43,458 nucleotides of DNA from an uncultured Pseudomonadales bacterium (GCA_949372635.1 CASIAB010000014.1:1-43458); one strand, 5' to 3'; positions 28,786-37,179 are shown, counted from the first letter of the stretch. The notes: a model not told the origin generated them from the letters alone. Numbers and translations: made by a program.

Positions 28786-28859
28786 ATGAGACTCCTAGGT
28801 TTTTCGGTATTACACCTTTTATTATTATGTGACCCAAGATTGTGATTTGCTCAGATTAT

Positions 28860-29300
28860 TCAATTAATTCGCAAGTGGGCCTCAATATCCATAATTGAGG
28901 GCAGACTGAGTGTAGCCTGAAGGGGCAGACCTACGGTATAGCACTCGACTATCCCAGCCCAAGTGTGTGGCTAATAGACTCACCAGCTGCCCAGATTAGA
29001 AACCAACAGAGGCAGCTAAAACTGCTACCGGCAGACTCGTGGACAACGCTAGTCCACGTACGAGGTAGCGGCCACATAGCGCCGACAGCATATGTCCCGT
29101 GTATACGAAGAACATGATCAACACACTGTAGACCCCTACTGTTGTCAGGTCCGCAAACATTGCAACCGCAACCGGCAGCCACAGAAAGCCCTGCTTTCAA
29201 GTATAAGTCCCTGCGAACAGGCCTAGAGCGCCAATGGGTGTGACATTCGCAGGGTGCGGCCATACTGCACTAATAACCACGATAAAAAGTGGTATAAAAA
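28860..29300 (-). pseudogene. Decayed DUF6580-type membrane protein gene
   Basis: Three minus-strand frames together spell a DUF6580-like membrane protein. Frame one, from about 29300, reads ISAVWPHPANVTPIGALGLF, an in-frame TGA at 29197-29199, then FLWLPVAVAMFADLTTVGVY and further hydrophobic sequence to a TAA. Frame two continues with WFLIWAAGESISHTLGLG. Frame three continues with GIVECYTVGLPLQATLSLP. The order is that of the intact family (PHPxNxTPxGALALF, then SDL, then NFxVW, then GLxxCYxAALPF). No normal start codon is present; a sequence AAGGA is followed six bases later by ATA, possibly a mutated ATG. It lies about 50 bases downstream of the BtuB-type receptor gene and was probably its cotranscribed partner. 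Confidence 0.6.
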
Positions 29301-29349
29301 TTCCTTATTCGCTGATAAGAATTTTAACTTGTCTAAACTCCTAAAATCA

Positions 29350-31182
29350 CTAAAACGAAAAATTTAGAGAAAGTTGTGCGGTACGATCCTGCGTATTAAA
29401 TCCATCGACAATCTGATATTCCTTATCTAAAAGATTACCGATTCGCAGTCGCAGATTAAGCTCATCACTGAATCGATAGCCGGCTATCAGATTCACAACT
29501 CCGAAGCCCCCCACTTTCGAGCCGCCGAAATTAACCGGATCGATATCCGAGTGCTCGTTCTGCGCTAATAAAGTCACAGCGAGGTCGAACGCGCCGAACT
29601 CCCGAGCAATATTCAGCGACAGTGTCTGTTCGGGTCGGCGTAGCAAATTAACCCCAGTGCTTCGGTTCTCGTGGTCTAACAAAGTAAGCGTAGCATCTAG
29701 TCTCCAGTCAGCTATGGTCGAACTTGCAGTCGCCTCTATGCCGTCGATTCGAGCCTGCTGGATATTCGCTAAGGAGGTAAATGTCGCGTCGGTCGATATC
29801 ATGTCATCGATGTCGGTGCGAAACACATTCAACTGCCAGGTCGCGCCCAAGGCCTCAGATTGCAGACTTAACTCTATGCTCTCAGCAGTTTCCGGCTTAA
29901 GATTCGGGTTCGAAAAGAAAAAGAAGGATGGGAAATCTACATACAGGTCGATCAGGTTCGGCGCCTTAAATGCCGTGCCATAGCTTACCCAGGCACGCAA
30001 AGACTCACCGAAATTACTACCGATCGCGATACTGCCAGTACTGTGATTGCCGAAGCGTTCATTGTCGTCGTTACGCAACGAAAGCGTGAAGTCCAAAGGG
30101 CCACTCTCGCGGACATACACACCATACACACCATCGTTATCACGTGAGGTGTTAGTCTGCAGCGCACCGAAAGTTGAGTAACGTAACTCCTGCTCTTGGT
30201 GATCGATACCAAAAGAAAATAAGTTGCTAGCATCAAATTTATAAGTATTCTGCCAGCTTAGCTTTTTGTTCTCGGAACTGCTGTTAGTAAGCCCGAAAGT
30301 ACCGGCATCCATGTTGTCTTCTTTAAATTTCTCAAGAATAAGATTCGAATCCCACTGCTCGGTAAGCGATGCCGTTACTGTGCTGCTGAATTGCTGGTTG
30401 TCTGTGTTGACCAGACCATCATCGTAATCCGATTGTGCCTCAAAGCTAGAATACGCAGAGGACAAGCTAAAAATCTCGCTGAACTGATGGGAAAAAGACA
30501 CTGAGAAAGAATCGTTTTCATAACCGTCGTCATCTGAACTACCACTCTCACTAAAATCGATCCCATCCGTCTCTCGATGAGAGGCGTTCAACGACAAGCT
30601 GGTATTGCCTATTCGTCCCTGCAAACCGATATTCGCATTACTGCTATTTTCGGTACCTGCCATCAACTTCACCGAGCCACTAAAATCTTCTTGTATATTC
30701 GGCTTAGTAATTATGTTCACCACGCCACCGATGGCTTCCGAGCCATGCACGCTGGATCGAGGGCCACGCACAATCTCGATGCGTTCAATCTGATCAAGAG
30801 GAATGAATTCCAATCGGCCTGCCGGCCCGCTATTGGTTGTCATCTGCACCCCATCGACCAAGATCAAGGTATGGTCCGACTCGGTACCGCGCATAAATAG
30901 ACTCGTCTGCGCGCCCTGCCCGCCAGAAGGCGAGAAATGCATGCCCGGCACTCCGGCTAATAAGCCTGCGAGGTTCTGTGCTTGAGACTGACGAATGGCT
31001 TCTTTATTGATGACGGTAGTACTTGCCAAGACCGTGCTGAGCGATTGCCCAACGCGATTGGCTAGCACGATTATTTCCTCAGGAGCGCTAGCATCTGATG
31101 TTTGCGCCTGCACCTGTGTCGATAATACAGACGCGCTCAGACAAACGCCCACAAAGAAGGATGAGTTTGCTATTATTTTCAT
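29350..31182 (-). CDS. btuB: TonB-dependent vitamin B12 receptor, BtuB type
   Basis: Outer-membrane beta-barrel receptor of 610 aa with a signal peptide (cleavage after Ala26). A TonB box EEIIVLA (35-41) is followed by the plug domain: TVINKEAIRQSQAQNLAGLL, LFMRGTESDHTLILVDGVQM, RIEIVRGPRSSVHGSEAIGG and VVNIITKP. The barrel fills the remainder and ends LSLNFSF with a terminal Phe, as needed for assembly. Size and plug motifs match E. coli BtuB (about 594 aa mature). A cobalamin riboswitch lies upstream in the same orientation, which supports cobalamin or a cobinamide as the substrate. GAGG precedes ATG 31182. BtuF/C/D are not in the window, and the gene following it is a decayed DUF6580 gene. 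Confidence 0.9.
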   Translation of the reverse strand: MKIIANSSFFVGVCLSASVLSTQVQAQTSDASAPEEIIVLANRVGQSLSTVLASTTVINKEAIRQSQAQNLAGLLAGVPGMHFSPSGGQGAQTSLFMRGTESDHTLILVDGVQMTTNSGPAGRLEFIPLDQIERIEIVRGPRSSVHGSEAIGGVVNIITKPNIQEDFSGSVKLMAGTENSSNANIGLQGRIGNTSLSLNASHRETDGIDFSESGSSDDDGYENDSFSVSFSHQFSEIFSLSSAYSSFEAQSDYDDGLVNTDNQQFSSTVTASLTEQWDSNLILEKFKEDNMDAGTFGLTNSSSENKKLSWQNTYKFDASNLFSFGIDHQEQELRYSTFGALQTNTSRDNDGVYGVYVRESGPLDFTLSLRNDDNERFGNHSTGSIAIGSNFGESLRAWVSYGTAFKAPNLIDLYVDFPSFFFFSNPNLKPETAESIELSLQSEALGATWQLNVFRTDIDDMISTDATFTSLANIQQARIDGIEATASSTIADWRLDATLTLLDHENRSTGVNLLRRPEQTLSLNIAREFGAFDLAVTLLAQNEHSDIDPVNFGGSKVGGFGVVNLIAGYRFSDELNLRLRIGNLLDKEYQIVDGFNTQDRTAQLSLNFSF

Positions 31183-31320
31183 GTTAAGACCTCAATGAAA
31201 GTTACATTTCATGAGGGAGAGACAAGAAGTAGAGGGTAGGATGCCTAGGCAAGAAACCAGCTACCGATGAGCCCTCCGCTGCATCGTTAATACCATTGCA
31301 TAGCAATGACGTAGTCTGTT
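31183..31320 (-). promoter_or_regulatory. Expression platform between the cobalamin riboswitch and btuB
   Basis: 138 bases between the aptamer and the btuB ATG. No clear T-run terminator is seen, so control is probably at translation, by masking the GAGG site just upstream of the ATG. This is inference; I did not fold the RNA. Confidence 0.4.
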
Positions 31321-31451
31321 TCAGGCCGGTGTCGGGCTCACCTGCTCGTTAATACTAATTCGAACAAGTTTACCGTTGCGGGGGCAGCGTCGGTTTCTCA
31401 CCGAACTTCCCGTTTAACCAATGTGGAATTGCTCCCAGAATTGGCACCTGA
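31321..31451 (-). promoter_or_regulatory. Cobalamin (B12) riboswitch
   Basis: On the minus strand the 5' TCAGG (31447-31451) pairs with CCTGA at the 3' end (31321-31325), closing P1. In between are AGGTGCC, the core GGGAAGTTCGGTGAGAAACC, the conserved GCTGCCCCCGCAACGGTAA (about 31370-31388) and the 3' B12-box-like AGCCCGACACCGGCCTGA (31321-31338). All elements are in the order of the cobalamin aptamer, and a BtuB-type receptor gene follows. It should repress btuB when adenosyl- or methylcobalamin is plentiful. The aptamer is a little shorter than the usual 180-200 bases, with a short peripheral arm. Confidence 0.9.
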
Positions 31452-31600
31452 CGCAGGAGGCGCCACAGTAAACAAACTAATGAGAAGGGTCAAGCCCAAC
31501 CGCGACTAATCGGCATTATTCAAACCCATTGGCTACTAAATTTGCTTCAGATCAACGTCCTATTGGCGCCTTCATGTTTGAATGAGATATCAAAGCCGCA
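31452..31600. other. Divergent intergenic region upstream of the btuB riboswitch
   Basis: No gene is seen. It must hold the promoter of the btuB transcript on the minus strand and whatever promoted the decayed cytochrome gene on the plus strand. An imperfect hairpin (TGGCACCT / AGGCGCCA, 31442-31465) overlaps the edge of the aptamer. Confidence 0.35.
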
Positions 31601-32184
31601 ATGTCAAAAAATACTAAGCAAGATTTCGTTATTGAGTTATCTATTGGTTTTCGTTGCTGGCTGCGCCGGAACTCGCGTCGGCTATTACCCCTCGAGACGA
31701 TTTTGAGCCGCTCGACCCAACAACCATCTTTGCCACACCCGAGACGATGCCTTCGCCCAAATATTCTCTCGAGCAATTACAGCGTGGCAGATACATGTTC
31801 GGCCTGTTAGGCTGTGGCAGGTGTAACACCGATCATACACTAGTCGGCAGCGTGAATCAGTCTCGCCTTCTTGCTGGCTCGAGCACAGGCATCGCCTACA
31901 ACAGCCATTTCTTAGGCGACTTTCCCGGTGTTGTCTACCCGCCGAATTTAACACCCGACCTGGAAACGGGTCTCGGCAGCTGGACTATGAAGAGATTGAT
32001 TCAGATGATAATAGTTGGAACAATCGATCAACAACTGCCTATGTTTACTTCGGGATTTATCAGGGCATACCTAGTGAATAGCTCTTGCTCAGTCAGCGTA
32101 ACTCAACTGGATGTGGGTGTGGATGTTGATGCGTTGCGCTATTTACACATGAGTGAAAACTTATTGAGGATTAAAGCAGGTTAA
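31601..32184 (+). pseudogene. Decayed cytochrome c gene
   Basis: The frame from about 31654 to 32184 gives a mono-haem cytochrome c-like product: YSLEQLQRGRYMFGLLGCGR, then CNTDHTLVG, then LLAGSSTGIAYNSHFLGDF and GVVYPPNLTPDLETGLGSW, then VDVDALRYL. The haem motif reads CGRCN instead of CxxCH: the histidine codon CAC/CAT has become AAC, so haem cannot be ligated normally. The N-terminus is split over frames: ATG 31601 opens one frame, but the signal sequence (either LLAAPELASA or VFVAGC, depending on frame) lies in others. The C-terminal MPxxxYxxLTDEDV region is scrambled. I read this as a decayed gene rather than a new non-haem protein. Confidence 0.6.
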
Positions 32185-32437
32185 GATTTGCTGAAGAGTT
32201 ACTTCGGCCCTTTCCTGCAGAATCAACTAATGTCGATAGGATGCATTAGATAATCCGCAATGCGTAGTACGAGACTAGCAATTGTCGGCAATGTGCCATT
32301 AGCAAATCTTCTGATTATACCAATGTACGGGAACCAGCAAAAAAATTGACCAAATTGAAAATTGCTATCCATACAATCTGCAGCTTGTATTTAGAATCAC
32401 GCTATCAGTCCTTATCGATAGAGAATTGAGATGCAAC

Positions 32438-33433
32438 TTATCCACCCAATAAGTGCTCAGGGATTTCCACTCCATTTTCTTTATAATAGCGCAGCGCTCC
32501 TTTATGTAGCGGGACTGGAATACCCTTTAGTGCCGCTTCAATGACCATCGATTTGGTAGCACTATGAATCTCCTGCAATGTAGCTAAATTGTCCCATAAC
32601 AATTTTGTCATGCTGTAGACAATTTCTTCTGAAACGTCATCTCGAACTACAAAAACATTGGAACTGTAGGCCGTTGTAACCGGCTTATCCTGTCGGGGAT
32701 AAGTCCCTGGAAGCAATTCATAGAAATCCCACAATGGAAATTGTTGGTTGATGGCTGTCATTTCTTCTTCGGAAAACGCCAAGATGGTCATGCCCTCACC
32801 TAGTAGTGCGTAAGCACGCGCTATGGCAGTTACTGGCGGACCTGCGGGGACATTCATGCCAACGATATTGCCGTCCTGTAGTGCGTTGGTAGATGGCCCG
32901 TAGCCCAAGTAAGCAATGGACACATCTTCAGTGTAATCTATCCCAAGCGCATCGAAGATGTAGAGGCCGGTGTGCTCAGCTCCTGAATTACGCATCCCGA
33001 TGGAATACCGCTCGCCTTTTAGTTTCGCAAGATCTGAAACAGTACCATCCATAACCAAATCGGAACGTAATACGAAGTGCTCCACATTGGGCCACATCGC
33101 GCTGATACTGCGAATATGTGATTGGGGGGTGCTTATTGGCCCAACCCCATCGTAGGCCCAAGCTGCAAAGGTGCCTAGTATCAGTCCAAACTGCGCCTGA
33201 TTATCCCGAAGTAGTTTGATGTTTTCCATCGAGCCAGCTGAGCTTATTGCGGTTAAAGAAAAACCTTCCTCGGCCCTTGCTGAAACCAAAGTCGAAAGAG
33301 CAACCCCCACCGGGTAAAACGTTCCGCCAGTTGTACCAGTAGTCAGCACGTAGGTTCGCTGGTCATTGGCCCCATCGGAACAAGCGCTGACAAGACAAAT
33401 TAGCAGCACACCAACGGCTGAGAATCGCGACAT
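32438..33433 (-). CDS. TAXI-family TRAP transporter solute-binding protein
   Basis: About 331 residues; lipoprotein or periplasmic binding protein of the TAXI subgroup of TRAP transporters. The signal ends in a lipobox LVSAC (Cys18 from ATG 33433). The family opening TTGTTGGTFYPVGVALSTLV is followed by AISSAGSMENIKLLRDNQAQ and FGLILGTFAAWAYDG. The C-terminus has the usual SATKSMVIEAALKGIPVPLH and GALRYYKENGV. TAXI proteins bind glutamate/glutamine or other small acids for sodium-driven uptake. GGAGGA precedes ATG 33433 by seven bases and lies within the GTG-initiated extension from 33445, so the ATG is preferred. The membrane subunit gene (fused DctQM) is not next to it, so it must pair with one elsewhere. 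Divergent from the acyl-CoA ligase. Confidence 0.88.
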   Translation of the reverse strand: MSRFSAVGVLLICLVSACSDGANDQRTYVLTTGTTGGTFYPVGVALSTLVSARAEEGFSLTAISSAGSMENIKLLRDNQAQFGLILGTFAAWAYDGVGPISTPQSHIRSISAMWPNVEHFVLRSDLVMDGTVSDLAKLKGERYSIGMRNSGAEHTGLYIFDALGIDYTEDVSIAYLGYGPSTNALQDGNIVGMNVPAGPPVTAIARAYALLGEGMTILAFSEEEMTAINQQFPLWDFYELLPGTYPRQDKPVTTAYSSNVFVVRDDVSEEIVYSMTKLLWDNLATLQEIHSATKSMVIEAALKGIPVPLHKGALRYYKENGVEIPEHLLGG

Positions 33434-33544
33434 GGAGTCCTCCACAATGTGTTACGGTTCTGTTAGGAAAAACTCTTAGTGCCAGTAGAAATTGCTTCGC
33501 TGCACAGGCCAAGCGGACACAAAGCGCTTGAGGAAATTTAGGAA

Positions 33545-33584
33545 ACACTAGTAACTTAAAACTGCGTACTTAAGTTGCTAGTGT
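33545..33584. promoter_or_regulatory. 15-bp inverted repeat, candidate operator
   Basis: ACACTAGTAACTTAA (33545-33559) is the reverse complement of TTAAGTTGCTAGTGT (33570-33584) except one position, with a 10-base centre. It lies between two divergent genes, about 110 bases from the TAXI start and 190 from the ligase start. No T-run follows, so I favour an operator over a terminator. The regulator is unknown; none is encoded nearby. Confidence 0.5.
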
Positions 33585-33633
33585 CTCCTGCTACTAAAGC
33601 CATAATGCCTCGTACAACTATAACAAGACAGCT

Positions 33634-33661
33634 TTGTTAATTGTAGAAAAAATCTTATAGA
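33634..33661 (+). promoter_or_regulatory. Possible sigma70 promoter of the acyl-CoA ligase gene
   Basis: TTGTTA (33634-33639) and TATAGA (33656-33661) are separated by 16 bases, about 110 bases before the ATG and downstream of the long inverted repeat. Spacing and sequence are acceptable, not strong. Confidence 0.3.
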
Positions 33662-33773
33662 ATGATCCTTTCACTTTGATTTATCACGAGCCGCTAATTA
33701 AAGACTAGCCGATTAATACCGAAACAAGGTAGCTCCCGCCGCAAATAACTAAAACCAATACAGAGCTCAAGCT

Positions 33774-35318
33774 ATGCATCCAAGTTATTTCGCAAAATCC
33801 ACTCCTGATAAGCCTGCCTTTATTATGGCCGGCAGCGGCGAAGTGGTGACCTATTTGCAACTAGAGCAGCGCTCAAATCAAATCGCACAATTTTTCCGCT
33901 CGCTAGGATTGCAGCCTGACGATCACATCGCCATCCACATGGAAAATAATCGTTACTTTATGGAAATTGTATGGGCTGCTCAGCGCTCTGGCATCATCTA
34001 CACAGCAATCAGCACTCACCTGCGTGAGGAGGAGATTGCCTACATTGTCGACAACTGTGAAGCCAAAATATTAATAAGCTCAAATGCACTAGGCGACTTG
34101 GCCGGCAATATTCGCAGTCGCTGCAATGGCCTTCAAGATTGCTTTATGGTTGGCGGCACGTCCCATGGCTACCTGTCATTGGAGGGCGCCATTGAATCGC
34201 AACAAAATACTCCCATAAACGATGAAGAACGCGGCGTACAAATGTTGTATTCATCAGGCACCACGGGTCGACCCAAAGGCGTTTTACCCAAGCGCGTACC
34301 AGGTGAATCTATTCAAGTTATGACACCGTCGGCGGCCACGCTGGGAGTTAAATTTGGTTTTAGTGAAAACACCGTGTATCTGTCACCGGCGCCGCTTTAT
34401 CACGCCGCGCCACTAACCTATAACACGATTACTATGCACTTAGGTGGTACTAGCATTATCATGGAACGCTTTGATGCCGAGCGTAGTTTAGAGCTTATAG
34501 AGAAACACAAGGTCACCCACAGCCAATGGGTGCCGATCATGTTTATCCGTATGCTGCGCTTAGATGAAAAACTCAGAGCTCAATTCGACTTTAGTTCTCA
34601 TAAGGTCGCTATTCATGCCGCCGCACCTTGTCCGGTTGAAATAAAGCATCAGATGATTGATTGGTGGGGACCGATTATTAACGAATACTACGGCTCCACT
34701 GAAGGCATGGGATTTACCGCGCTGAACTCCAAACAATGGCTGAATCATCCCGGCTCAGTGGGGTCACCGCTGGGTTGTCGTATTAAGATTCTCGATGATG
34801 AAGGTCAAGAATTGCCAGACGGAGAAATAGGTACAGTCTATTTTGCAGACCGCATAGGCGATTTCAGTTACTACGGTGAGCCAGAAAAAACGGCCGCCTG
34901 CATATCGCCTGAAGGCTGGGGCACTGTAAGTGATGCAGGCTACCTAGATAAAGACGGATATCTGTACCTCAGTGACCGAAAGGACTTTATGATCATCTCA
35001 GGTGGCGTCAATATTTATCCTCAAGAGATTGAAAATCAATTAATTATCCACAACGCCGTTGCCGATGTGGCGGTGTTTGGTATACCCAATGTTGAATTTG
35101 GTGAAGAAGTGAAAGCGGTTGTGCAACCAATACAATGGCCGGTTGATGGAAAAGCAGTGGAGCGAAAATTATTGATCTGGCTGCGCGAATTTCTATCACC
35201 AGTAAAAGTGCCGCGTTCCATTGATTTTGTAAAAGAATTGCCTCGCTTGGATAACGGGAAGCTTTATAAGCGCTATCTTCAGCAGCAGTATCTAGATAAA
35301 GCGAAGCTGTTAAGCTGA
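33774..35318 (+). CDS. Acyl-CoA synthetase (AMP-forming, fatty-acid--CoA ligase family)
   Basis: ANL-superfamily ligase, 514 aa. It activates a carboxylic acid to an acyl-adenylate and then the CoA thioester. Motif A3 is LYSSGTTGRPKG (158-169); A5 is YYGSTEG near residue 305; A8 is SDAGYLDKDGYLYLSDRKDF, then GGVNIYPQEIE; the catalytic C-terminal lysine is Lys496 in DNGKLYKR. It begins directly with MHPSYFAKSTPDKPAFI, as in the short FadD-like ligases for medium-chain or branched acids. The substrate cannot be told from the sequence. It is a single gene, divergent from the TAXI binding-protein gene and convergent with the DUF2161 gene. Its upstream region carries a candidate operator. Confidence 0.9.
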   Translation: MHPSYFAKSTPDKPAFIMAGSGEVVTYLQLEQRSNQIAQFFRSLGLQPDDHIAIHMENNRYFMEIVWAAQRSGIIYTAISTHLREEEIAYIVDNCEAKILISSNALGDLAGNIRSRCNGLQDCFMVGGTSHGYLSLEGAIESQQNTPINDEERGVQMLYSSGTTGRPKGVLPKRVPGESIQVMTPSAATLGVKFGFSENTVYLSPAPLYHAAPLTYNTITMHLGGTSIIMERFDAERSLELIEKHKVTHSQWVPIMFIRMLRLDEKLRAQFDFSSHKVAIHAAAPCPVEIKHQMIDWWGPIINEYYGSTEGMGFTALNSKQWLNHPGSVGSPLGCRIKILDDEGQELPDGEIGTVYFADRIGDFSYYGEPEKTAACISPEGWGTVSDAGYLDKDGYLYLSDRKDFMIISGGVNIYPQEIENQLIIHNAVADVAVFGIPNVEFGEEVKAVVQPIQWPVDGKAVERKLLIWLREFLSPVKVPRSIDFVKELPRLDNGKLYKRYLQQQYLDKAKLLS

Positions 35319-35434
35319 CTCAGGTATGGGGAAAGGAGATTTAGGATGCAAAGTAAGTTGCTAATTTAACTGACGGCCCGAGATAATTCGTTTGACCTAG
35401 ATCTGTAGAAAACAAGAGCATCCAAAACTAATAT

Positions 35435-36157
35435 TTAGCCGAATACAGCACCATCTTCCTGTGAGTTAAGTTGGTGGTGCACCCATGTTTGCTCATTTAA
35501 TAGAGTCTTGCCCAAATCAGATAAATCATAGACACCGCGGGTCACGTTCTGAAACCAGCCATAATGATTATCGTAGACTATTGCTCTGGATTTAGGCGCC
35601 TTTAGTATCTTCGCAATATCGCTGGCCTTAGTAGCCCCGTTTGTACCCAGGTAGTAGGCTATTTCGATGGCTTGTTGTTTGTAGGCGGTCATTCGCCCTG
35701 CTTTGGTAGAGGCCCCGCCCAGATTTGGATCCCCAGCTCGTGCCTCAAATTCATCGATTAGCCATTGTTGTCTTGGTTTGGATTGTCGAGGCTGATAGGA
35801 GGTGGGACCGACAACAATCTCAACAGTTTTGCGCTTAGGATTAATAGCGACCAAACCTATGCCAAGCATCTTCAAGAGCTTAAGAATACGTTTGCGTTTC
35901 GCCTTTTTGAGAGCGCCACAAGAGTTAGGCACACCGATGTAAACAACAGGGCTTAGAGTCAAACGGTCAACGGCTTGTAAAATCACTTCCAAATTAAGCG
36001 ACAATTTTAGCTCAATGATAGTGGGTGGCTGAGCTTTTTCGTTGGCTACGGGCACCTTAACTGCAACTATATCGCAGTTTTCTACCTCGGCTTTAACTTC
36101 ATAGCCTTGTTTTTCAAGAAACTTTTTTAAAGGAAGATAGAGATCAGTTTCTTTCAT
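35435..36157 (-). CDS. DUF2161 family protein (PD-(D/E)XK nuclease-like)
   Basis: 240 residues. The N-terminal part has the layout of a PD-(D/E)XK phosphodiesterase: Asp29 in ENCDIVAVK, about 20 residues on Glu49-x-Lys51 in IIELKLS, and Gln61 in the next helix (VILQAVDRL). That matches DUF2161, a predicted nuclease-like family. The C-terminal third (KASDIAKILKAPKSRAIVYDNHYGW, split as two motifs) looks like a winged-helix DNA-binding segment, with a final YDLSDLGKTLL. The substrate is unknown; a repair or restriction-type role is only a guess. It stands alone and converges with the acyl-CoA ligase; a REP-like inverted repeat lies just before its start. Confidence 0.8.
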   Translation of the reverse strand: MKETDLYLPLKKFLEKQGYEVKAEVENCDIVAVKVPVANEKAQPPTIIELKLSLNLEVILQAVDRLTLSPVVYIGVPNSCGALKKAKRKRILKLLKMLGIGLVAINPKRKTVEIVVGPTSYQPRQSKPRQQWLIDEFEARAGDPNLGGASTKAGRMTAYKQQAIEIAYYLGTNGATKASDIAKILKAPKSRAIVYDNHYGWFQNVTRGVYDLSDLGKTLLNEQTWVHHQLNSQEDGAVFG

Positions 36158-36178
36158 GATGAAGGGGGCATATTAAAT

Positions 36179-36205
36179 GGGTCAGAGTACTTTGATTGCT
36201 GACCC
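36179..36205. repeat. REP-like inverted repeat (GGGTCAG ... CTGACCC)
   Basis: GGGTCAG (36179-36185) and CTGACCC (36199-36205) form a perfect 7-bp inverted repeat around AGTACTTTGATTG. The sequence GGGTCAGAGTACTTT resembles dispersed repeats common in gammaproteobacterial genomes, often linked to REP-associated transposases. No transposase is in the window. Whether it is truly repeated cannot be judged from one copy. Confidence 0.4.
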
Positions 36206-36250
36206 CTTTGATTGTATCGATCCTCTGCATCTCATGCCCAATACTGTCAA

Positions 36251-36622
36251 TCAATCGTCCGACCTAGCACGAAGTATACGATTCCAGATGTTTTTATCAG
36301 TCGTCTCTATGAGTTCCCGCAGCACCAACCGAAAGTTCAGATTGGTTCGTGCCGTCTTCTCAATCTGATCAATGTACTCCACACCATGCAGCTCGACCAG
36401 TTCTTCCAGAGGCCCGCACGCGAGATTGTGTATCACGGCATCGGATGTGGTTACAGAGATAATCTGCAGCATAGCCGCCCAATTTAGATCTGGGTAGTCC
36501 ATTTCCATATCCGCGAATTTCTCGATCGCCCAATAACATGAGTGATCCTCATTCGACGAATTTCCGCTCTCGTGGACTTCGATGTAGGCATTAACCCACT
36601 CGTTTAATTCTTCTATTTTCAT
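36251..36622 (-). CDS. Small cytoplasmic protein, DUF6869-like
   Basis: 123 residues, acidic, with no signal peptide or membrane segment. The pattern WAAMLQIISVTTSDAVIHNLAC, read in two parts, then GPLEELVELHGVEYIDQIE, resembles the DUF6869 family (helical, ACGPLEELL motif). Such proteins are found scattered in bacteria, often near toxin-immunity or accessory loci; the function is unknown. It lies 37 bases downstream of the VOC gene on the same strand and may be cotranscribed with it. The ATG is preceded by AGAGA. Confidence 0.6.
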   Translation of the reverse strand: MKIEELNEWVNAYIEVHESGNSSNEDHSCYWAIEKFADMEMDYPDLNWAAMLQIISVTTSDAVIHNLACGPLEELVELHGVEYIDQIEKTARTNLNFRLVLRELIETTDKNIWNRILRARSDD

Positions 36623-36659
36623 GCTGCGCTATCTCTTGATCTGGTCTAGATTTATCGAT

Positions 36660-37037
36660 CTACAGTCTGTGCAGAGCGCATATCTTGTTGCCGGATGGGT
36701 CACGCAGGTAGGCTAGGAACATTGAGCCGGTACTTCCCTCACGCAGTCCTGGTGCATCCTCGCAGTCTGTTCCACCGTTTTCAAGACCGGCGGCATGCCA
36801 CGCATTCCCTGCGTCGATGCTCTCGACACTAAAGCCAAGTGTACTGCCATTACCATAGCAGGCGGGCTCGCCGTCGATGGGCCTACTAATAGAGAATATG
36901 CCAGTCTTGTTCCTCCAAAATACGCGACCCTTATCGTCGGTTACACCGGACTCGTAGCCTATTGCACCCAAGATGGCATCATAAAAAGATTTGGACTTTT
37001 CTACGTCATTGGCACCTAGCATTACATGACTAAACAT
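36660..37037 (-). CDS. VOC (glyoxalase/bleomycin resistance/dioxygenase) family protein
   Basis: 125 residues with one vicinal-oxygen-chelate domain made of two beta-alpha-beta-beta-beta halves. It begins FSHVMLGANDVEKSKSFYDA, with His4 as the first metal-ligand position, and ends FLAYLRDPSGNKICALHRL, the usual last strand with DPSGN. This type resembles glyoxalase-like proteins of unknown substrate. AAGGA lies eight bases before ATG 37037. It may share a transcript with the DUF6869-like gene downstream; selA lies 142 bases upstream on the same strand. Confidence 0.85.
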   Translation of the reverse strand: MFSHVMLGANDVEKSKSFYDAILGAIGYESGVTDDKGRVFWRNKTGIFSISRPIDGEPACYGNGSTLGFSVESIDAGNAWHAAGLENGGTDCEDAPGLREGSTGSMFLAYLRDPSGNKICALHRL

Positions 37038-37179
37038 TTGGTATTCCTTATCTTATCTACTGATTATTTCTTACGAAAGAAGCTGCTCACTGATTTGGTT
37101 CGAATAATACCTAGCCAAGTAGCTACCAGCCAGCTATCACTGCAAATTGTTTGAATGTCTCAGGTCACGAAGATCAATC

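Larger units (their letters stand above)
33434..33773. other. Divergent control region between the TAXI gene and the acyl-CoA ligase
   Basis: No gene seen. It contains a long inverted repeat (33545-33584) and a possible sigma70 promoter for the ligase (33634-33661), both listed separately. The rest holds the start region of the TAXI transcript. Confidence 0.5.

Noticed and set aside
28949..29263. 104-codon minus-strand frame as an intact gene
   Set aside because: Only its last 20 residues look protein-like, and they are one segment of the frameshifted DUF6580 gene.
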